Below are positions 55,500 through 60,014 of a stretch of DNA of 60,014 nt, piece by piece. A model generated the notes under the pieces. The model was not told the origin of the DNA and made no database searches. It worked only from the letters and a program-made list of their open reading frames with translations. The DNA is from Rhizobiales bacterium Ga0077525. Its GTDB lineage: Bacteria; Pseudomonadota; Alphaproteobacteria; Rhizobiales; Xanthobacteraceae. Position numbers and translations under genes: made by a program. The DNA is taken from assembly GCA_001464835.1 (NCBI GenBank), contig LNDS01000044.1, positions 1 through 60,014 on the forward strand. The letters run 5' to 3'. Each line of letters starts with the position of its first letter. Position 1 is the first letter of the stretch.

Positions 55500-56534
55500 A
55501 TGTCGAGCCTCCGCTACAGAAACGAAAAGTGGCAGGTGCAAGTGCGCCGCCACGGCCACACGGCCCAAGCCAAATCATTCCAGACCAAAGCAGACGCGCA
55601 ACGCTGGGCGCGCCAGATCGAAGCTGAGCTAGATCGGGCACTAATCCCCAACGATCCTCGCGTGCTAAGTACGATCACGGTTGCAGAACTGCTCACGCGA
55701 TACCGCGACACACTTACCAGCACCAAGCGCGGGCATGTCTCCGAGAACAAGCGCATAGAAGTATTCCTGCGCTTGGATTGGAGCCGACTGCCTCTAGCTA
55801 GAGCTAGTGCTGCGGTCTTCAGTAAGCATCGAGACACACGCCTCAAAGAGGTGAAGGCGAACACGGTCATTCGTGAATTGGGCCTACTGCGTTCGATCTT
55901 CGAAACTGCACGGCGAGAGTGGGGCTACACAACGTTTGTAAACCCGCTTGCTGACATCAAGAAGCCAAAGGCACCGGAGGGACGCGAACGCAGGCTAAGG
56001 CCCGGCGAACTTGATGGACTAACTACGGCCTGCGGTACAGTTGCTAACTGGTGGCTTCTGCCGGGCGTTCAAATCGCAATCGAAACAGGCTTGAGACGCG
56101 GCGAACTACTGAGTGTGAAATGGAGCCACGTCAATTTTGGTACTGGTGTTCTGCACGTACCCTTCACCAAAACTGACAGAGCACGATACATCCCAATGAC
56201 GGATCGCGCTGTCGAGGTTCTTACCGAACTCAGGAACGCCGCACCTAAAGACGCCGACCTCGTGTTTCCAGTTAGTGCTAACGCCTTCAGGCTGGCATGG
56301 GAACGTTGCAGGCGACGCGCACAGAAAGCCGGATGCAAAGACATACGCCAGCTACGGTTTCATGACCTTCGCCACGAAGCAGTTAGCCGGTTCTTTGAAC
56401 TGGGGCTGAATGCAGCCGAAGTCGCGGCCATCAGTGGGCACAGAGACATGAGGATGTTGTTTCGTTATACGCATCTCAAAGCAGAGGACATTGGAGCTAA
56501 AATCCGCAAACTGAATACGGAGCTTGCACAATGA
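55500..56534 (+). CDS. Tyrosine recombinase / phage-type integrase
   Basis: The start at 55500 (AGAGGAA upstream) gives 344 residues. An N-terminal SAM-like core-binding domain is followed by the catalytic domain. The active-site residues are the Arg in TGLRRGELL, HDLRHEAVSRFF (H and R), GHRDMRMLFRYTH (H and nucleophile Tyr). It would insert the element at the tRNA-Arg 3' end. Base composition is clearly poorer in GC than upstream. It overlaps the next gene by 4 bases. Confidence 0.93.
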   Translation: MSSLRYRNEKWQVQVRRHGHTAQAKSFQTKADAQRWARQIEAELDRALIPNDPRVLSTITVAELLTRYRDTLTSTKRGHVSENKRIEVFLRLDWSRLPLARASAAVFSKHRDTRLKEVKANTVIRELGLLRSIFETARREWGYTTFVNPLADIKKPKAPEGRERRLRPGELDGLTTACGTVANWWLLPGVQIAIETGLRRGELLSVKWSHVNFGTGVLHVPFTKTDRARYIPMTDRAVEVLTELRNAAPKDADLVFPVSANAFRLAWERCRRRAQKAGCKDIRQLRFHDLRHEAVSRFFELGLNAAEVAAISGHRDMRMLFRYTHLKAEDIGAKIRKLNTELAQ

Positions 56535-56932
56535 AGCCCCAAGTTCTGAACATGCCGGATTACATTGCAAAACTGGTACGGGGGTCACTAGCGCAACTTG
56601 GGCTGGAATCATCCGACGCTACAGATGACATGATTATGTGTCCTCTCATTTACGAAAGCGGCGCTACAGTTTCAATAATTGTTATGTGTACGACTGAACG
56701 CGGATGGTTCAATCGGATCAAGCCTACGATCTCGCTTTCGTTTGTCACACTAGACGGCGATACGAGAGCAACAACTGTCCATTTCAATGAAACAATGTCG
56801 TTGCCGACAGGACCGAGCGACTTACAGTTCCTTCTACGGTTTGCAGCGACAGTGAGAGCAGCAGCTTGGACACTAGCCGTAATTGGGGGCATGGGAGAGT
56901 GCATCAGTTTGCCGGGACGGCCATCGGCTTAG
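56531..56932 (+). CDS. Hypothetical protein coupled to the integrase
   Basis: The 133-residue protein begins in the integrase stop (ATGA), so it is translated with it. No motif is recognised. The middle has beta-strand-like stretches (ATVSIIVMCT, TISLSFVTLD) and the end is hydrophobic. It is too large and not basic enough for a typical excisionase. A recombination directionality or anti-defence role is possible. The following 140 bases hold only the hairpin described next. Confidence 0.65.
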   Translation: MKPQVLNMPDYIAKLVRGSLAQLGLESSDATDDMIMCPLIYESGATVSIIVMCTTERGWFNRIKPTISLSFVTLDGDTRATTVHFNETMSLPTGPSDLQFLLRFAATVRAAAWTLAVIGGMGECISLPGRPSA

Positions 56933-57002
56933 GATCAACCGACTCCGCGCCATTCCCTCCCTATTAGGAAAAATAGGCGTCCGCCCATCCCAATCCATAA
57001 GA

Positions 57003-57049
57003 CCGACAACACTCTCTAAATGTACTTAGGGATAGCTGTCGGACTTTTT
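57003..57049 (+). terminator. Weak terminator-like hairpin
   Basis: CCGACAAC and GCTGTCGG pair with one mismatch across a 24-base loop, followed after two bases by TTTTT. It lies 70 bases past the previous gene. The long loop makes it uncertain. Confidence 0.35.
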
Positions 57050-57072
57050 CAAACCAACCTGAAGGCTCGTCG

Positions 57073-58983
57073 ATGCACAATCGGCGGGCCTTTTCAATTC
57101 AGAAACCGACACAAAGAATGACGACCCAATTTATCGACCGCATGAAGCTCCATTGGAAACTCCCATGCACCGGCCCTCTGATTGAAGGCTGGTCGCAGCT
57201 TGAACAGGCAGTCGAAGCAGCCTCGAATGAAGAACGCTGGCAAGTCCTGCCCTTGCCTACCGGCACCGGAAAGACAGAGGCTCTGATTTGTCTTCTGGCC
57301 ACGCCTGCCCTTCGCGAACATCCCGGCGCACTAGTGGTCACCAAATTCAAGAGCGAGGCCGACCGGCTCGTGTCAGACGTCAATCGAAGCGCAGGCAAGA
57401 TGATTGCATTGGCTGTCCACTCCGACGCAAAGGCCGCCTCTTTTGAAATGGCTACAAGTCCTGTGCTGGTCATCACCCACGCCGCCTACGCAGCCGCGTT
57501 ACGGGAAGCACTAAGCGCGGACGTACCGGCCCGGCTGGACCTTTATCACCAGTATCATCAGATCGACCGCAAGTGGCTGATCGTTGATGAGGCATTCGAC
57601 TGGACCGATACATACGAAGTCGATGTAGACGAACTTGCAGCTGCAAGCGGAGCACTCGCAGGCACGTTGCCAGACGAGGCGACCGAGGTACTTAAGCCGT
57701 TGCAGACGTTTGCTCAGTCTATCATTGCCGAGCAAAACGCAGATCAGGGCGATAAGCTCCCTTCGGCGGACCAATCGCAGTTGCTACAGGACATTGACCT
57801 AACTTACCTTCGGCTAGCAATTCGAAGTCTTCCTAAAAAAGATACCGAGCTATGGCGGAACGCTGAACTGATCCGCCGCCGTGTTCGTCATGATGATGAC
57901 GTACAGCCGACTACATTCAAGAAGCAATACCTTACACTGTTGGACGCCCTACAGGCCATTCAACGAATTGGAGATTGCTGGGTAAGCCGGAGAGGAACCC
58001 GCACGCGAATACACAGCTCACGATCCCTTCTCGATACGAAGCGGAAGTGCGGGGTTATTCTTGATGCTACCGCTGGTATTGATACGAACTATGACTTGCT
58101 TGCCGATCACGTCGCTGTTTCGACACGACCGCACGGCATTCGCGCATACGGAAATGTGACGACAAGCGTATCTCGCTCGCATTGTGTCGGGAAAGAACAC
58201 GTAGTTAAGCACGCTTCTGTTGAGTGGCCTATGATTGCGAAACAGCTTTCATCGGACATAGCCGTGGAGAGTAGAGCGTTGGTCATAACGCATAAGGATG
58301 CAGCTCCCATCGTTCGCCAATACGGGCTTAAATGCAAAAAGTTTGATGTAACGCACTGGGGCAATCTGGACGGCAAGAACGACTGGAAAGATTTCGATAC
58401 TGTCGTCGTGTACGGGCTCCCTTATCTGGATGACATTGCGCCAACGAACGCATTTCTTGCACATGTCGGCTTGCGGTCGAACGACTGGTTTCAACGTGGG
58501 GTTCAGTACGGACGCCATGCCGAAATAAAAAGCGCAATTAAAAGCGGATTCATCGCGAAGAGTGTTGTGCAGGGCATCAATAGAGCGCGCTGTCGCACGA
58601 TCTCGGACCATGACGGTGGCTGCAAGACTACAAATGTCTTCTTGTTGTTGCCTGCGGGCGGCACTGGCGATGCGGTGCTCTCTTCAATCCGGCAAGAAAT
58701 GCCCGGCGTACAGATGCGCGAGTGGCGGGCCATGGCTGTAGCCCCAAGAGGTCTAGTCGGAAATGAGCGACGGCTACTAGCGATGTTGCGAAAATCCGAA
58801 CTGGGAAACTACAGTAAATCTGAAATCATTGCACAGCTTCCGATGAAGACGCGCACCTTCGAGCGCATGTCGAGTAGATTGCAGAAGCAGAACTCAACCC
58901 TGTTGCGGGAGCTTACCGCAATCGGAGTTAAGTACGATTGCTCAATCGGTCGCGGAAAGGAGGCGTGCTTCATCAAAGGCTGA
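57073..58983 (+). CDS. SF2 helicase-like ATPase of the integrative element
   Basis: The 636-residue protein has Walker A PTGTGKT (62-68), Walker B VDEAF (171-175), a motif LDATAG near 330 and a motif VI QGINRARCR near 499-507. These fit a DEAD/DEAH-superfamily ATPase that acts on nucleic acid, although the Walker B reads DEAF. The C-terminal 60 residues (KSEIIAQLPMKTRTFERM) look like a winged helix. The start may instead be the ATG at 57118. It could serve element replication or defence. It is followed 11 bases later by the HNH gene. Confidence 0.75.
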   Translation: MHNRRAFSIQKPTQRMTTQFIDRMKLHWKLPCTGPLIEGWSQLEQAVEAASNEERWQVLPLPTGTGKTEALICLLATPALREHPGALVVTKFKSEADRLVSDVNRSAGKMIALAVHSDAKAASFEMATSPVLVITHAAYAAALREALSADVPARLDLYHQYHQIDRKWLIVDEAFDWTDTYEVDVDELAAASGALAGTLPDEATEVLKPLQTFAQSIIAEQNADQGDKLPSADQSQLLQDIDLTYLRLAIRSLPKKDTELWRNAELIRRRVRHDDDVQPTTFKKQYLTLLDALQAIQRIGDCWVSRRGTRTRIHSSRSLLDTKRKCGVILDATAGIDTNYDLLADHVAVSTRPHGIRAYGNVTTSVSRSHCVGKEHVVKHASVEWPMIAKQLSSDIAVESRALVITHKDAAPIVRQYGLKCKKFDVTHWGNLDGKNDWKDFDTVVVYGLPYLDDIAPTNAFLAHVGLRSNDWFQRGVQYGRHAEIKSAIKSGFIAKSVVQGINRARCRTISDHDGGCKTTNVFLLLPAGGTGDAVLSSIRQEMPGVQMREWRAMAVAPRGLVGNERRLLAMLRKSELGNYSKSEIIAQLPMKTRTFERMSSRLQKQNSTLLRELTAIGVKYDCSIGRGKEACFIKG

Positions 58984-58994
58984 GTACACCACTT

Positions 58995-59474
58995 ATGACA
59001 CTACAGAACGCTGGCACACCTACTGTGCTCAGCAGAACCGAGGCCGCAATGCGCGGCCTTTCTCGTTTCTATACAGGTAAGCCTTGCAAGAATGGCCACC
59101 GGGCAGACCGCTTCGTAAGCAACCGGCAATGCGTCACTTGCAACGCGGCCAAGGCGCGCGAGCGCGAGGCGCTGAGAGGCGTTCGAGAGCCGTCCTACAG
59201 AATGTACCGCAACACTCTCCGCCGCACTGGTATGGCCCTCAGAGGCCTTGCCAGCCCTTCGGATTCGGTTGGCTGCGATCACAAGGAACTGCGGGATTAC
59301 ATCTCATCTCGCTTCGGCGATGGCATGTCGTGGGACTGTTACCGGCAGTGGGAGGTCGATCACGTTGAGCCGCTATCGGCGGCAAGATCGGTCAGACAAC
59401 TGATCGAGCTATGCCACTTCACCAATCTTCAGCCTCTATGGCGGGGCGACAATCTACGGAAGGGCGGGGCCTAG
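58995..59474 (+). CDS. HNH-endonuclease-like zinc protein
   Basis: The start at 58995 gives 159 residues. A zinc ribbon-like KPCKNGHRADRF with RQCVTCNAAK lies at 30-55. A C-terminal HNH-like core has WEVDHVEPLSAA, then LCHFTNLQPLWRGDNLRKG; D, H and two N residues are in the usual order. It is likely a small nuclease tied to the upstream helicase. No partner is known. Confidence 0.72.
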   Translation: MTLQNAGTPTVLSRTEAAMRGLSRFYTGKPCKNGHRADRFVSNRQCVTCNAAKAREREALRGVREPSYRMYRNTLRRTGMALRGLASPSDSVGCDHKELRDYISSRFGDGMSWDCYRQWEVDHVEPLSAARSVRQLIELCHFTNLQPLWRGDNLRKGGA

Positions 59475-59517
59475 TGCCCCGTCCGCAAGCACGCCCGCGT
59501 ATCTGTTTTTTGGCGTT

Positions 59518-59573
59518 TGGAGCGGGCAAGGGAATCAAACCCTACGATGTAGCTTGGGAGGCTGCGCTACCGG
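59518..59573 (-). pseudogene. 3' fragment of a tRNA-Gly (CCC) gene, probable attachment-site remnant
   Basis: Read on the minus strand this segment has a D-loop remnant GGTAG, anticodon loop CTCCCAA, T-loop TTTGATT flanked by AGGG and CCCT, 3' acceptor TGCCCGC, the Gly-type discriminator U and CCA. The 5' acceptor GCGGGCA and 5' D-stem are missing; the sequence changes abruptly to GGCCTTTTTTCG on the forward strand. A free-standing tRNA 3' half next to integrase-linked genes is the usual scar of element insertion. The other bases of 59475-59704 show nothing else. Confidence 0.72.
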
Positions 59574-59704
59574 CCTTTTTTCGTGAGTTTGTACGACGCT
59601 ATGCGCCCTTTGGCAGTCCTAAGCATTCACCGGCCTATTCATCTCTCCGGCTCCATCGGGCCTAGGCCAAATCAATGTATAAGTATTCCGATTCGGGGGG
59701 ATGC

Positions 59705-60014
59705 ATGGCTAATTCGGAGCTTTCGATAAACGACCAAATTGCGGCTGCGCTGCGTGAGATCAATACCGACTGGCGGGTCCACGATCACGTATCCAGCGAG
59801 AATACGGACGCCATTTTCAAGAAGAAGTCCCTCCGGCCTGATATCCTCATTTTGGACCCCGGCGTCCCGCCGATCTGCCTCGAAACCGAGTTCGAGCCAG
59901 CGAATACCGTCGAGGCGGATGCGGCGAGCAGACTTGGCGAAGTCACCACGAAGACGGGCGGGACTATCCAAGTCGTAATCGCCATCAAAATCCCGGTGCG
60001 TTTCAAAACCATGT
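59705..60014 (+). CDS. Nuclease-like protein, cut by the window end
   Basis: From the ATG at 59705 (GGGGGGATGC upstream) an open frame of at least 103 codons runs to the window edge. Residues about 42-70 read RPDILILDPG, ICLETEFEP, then NTVEADAASRLGE, a D...E-x-E layout like a PD-(D/E)XK core, with VVIAIKIP later. It resembles the N-terminus of nuclease-bearing proteins in defence islands, but the family is not identified. A TATAAG element lies near 59680. Confidence 0.6.
   Translation, partial: MANSELSINDQIAAALREINTDWRVHDHVSSENTDAIFKKKSLRPDILILDPGVPPICLETEFEPANTVEADAASRLGEVTTKTGGTIQVVIAIKIPVRFKTM

Noticed and set aside
59411..59665. An 84-codon plus-strand frame after the HNH gene.
   Set aside because: It overlaps the HNH C-terminus and the minus-strand tRNA-Gly fragment and has no coding signature.
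1..60014. CRISPR array, rRNA genes, or complete insertion sequences.
   Set aside because: I saw no regularly spaced repeat-spacer units, no rRNA signature stretches and no transposase gene with terminal inverted repeats.

Overview
The window is high-GC DNA from an alphaproteobacterium, most likely Hyphomicrobiales (Bradyrhizobium / Rhodopseudomonas / Pseudolabrys-like). The case rests on a RegB/RegA redox two-component pair, an intracellular PHB depolymerase, an MmcB-type protein, dense compact operons and alphaproteobacterial palindromic intergenic repeats. I could not run any search, so all family assignments come from motifs and recall.

Layout. (1) 39-9114, minus strand: one operon-like block that reads, in transcription order, an HTH-SAM-methyltransferase protein, a MetF-like protein, four consecutive MetE-C-terminal-like zinc proteins, a MaoC-type hydratase and an acyl-CoA dehydrogenase. 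This is the least explained part of the window. (2) 9354-13620, minus: the lower beta-ketoadipate pathway (CoA-transferase A and B, pcaF, pcaH, pcaG), closed by a clear rho-independent terminator. (3) 13717-18679, plus: DUF3237, crotonase, feruloyl-CoA-synthase-like ligase, SDR dehydrogenase, SAM methyltransferase and hot-dog thioesterase. This looks like CoA-dependent degradation of hydroxycinnamates toward protocatechuate. A convergent MarR gene follows. (4) 19230-28147, plus: a perfect 14-bp palindrome (probable MarR operator), a complete TRAP transporter (P, Q, M), two ThDP-dependent enzymes, an ACMSD-like amidohydrolase with an altered metal motif and an FAD monooxygenase.

(5) 28229-54621: mostly housekeeping. 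It holds mutS, a pair of paralogous membrane proteins, OsmC, a zinc alcohol dehydrogenase, a sulfonate/taurine-type ABC importer with a terminator-like hairpin after the binding protein, glnD, a DUF3108 protein, PBP1A, a Bcr/CflA exporter, a YgjP-type metalloprotein, phaZ, an ABC-2 exporter, regB/regA, mmcB-like, an alpha/beta hydrolase, TauE/SafE and glutaryl-CoA dehydrogenase, then an HU-type protein with its own terminator at 54733-55113.

(6) 55318-60014: a tRNA-Arg(CCG) gene is followed directly by a tyrosine recombinase, an unknown gene, an SF2 helicase-like ATPase and an HNH-type protein, all visibly less GC-rich than the rest. At 59518-59573 the minus strand carries a 3' fragment of a tRNA-Gly(CCC) gene, a probable integration scar. 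The last gene is cut by the window end and looks nuclease-like. This is the edge of one or two abutting or nested integrative elements, so cargo or defence genes may lie just beyond the window.

How the parts may work together: the TRAP system probably imports an aromatic or other organic acid, the ligase-crotonase-SDR-thioesterase set shortens a CoA-activated side chain, and PcaHG through PcaF plus the CoA-transferase carry protocatechuate-derived beta-ketoadipate to succinyl-CoA and acetyl-CoA. The MetF/MetE-like block could handle a methyl or other alkyl group (for example from methoxylated aromatics), but no recognisable O-demethylase lies in the window, so that link is only a hypothesis.
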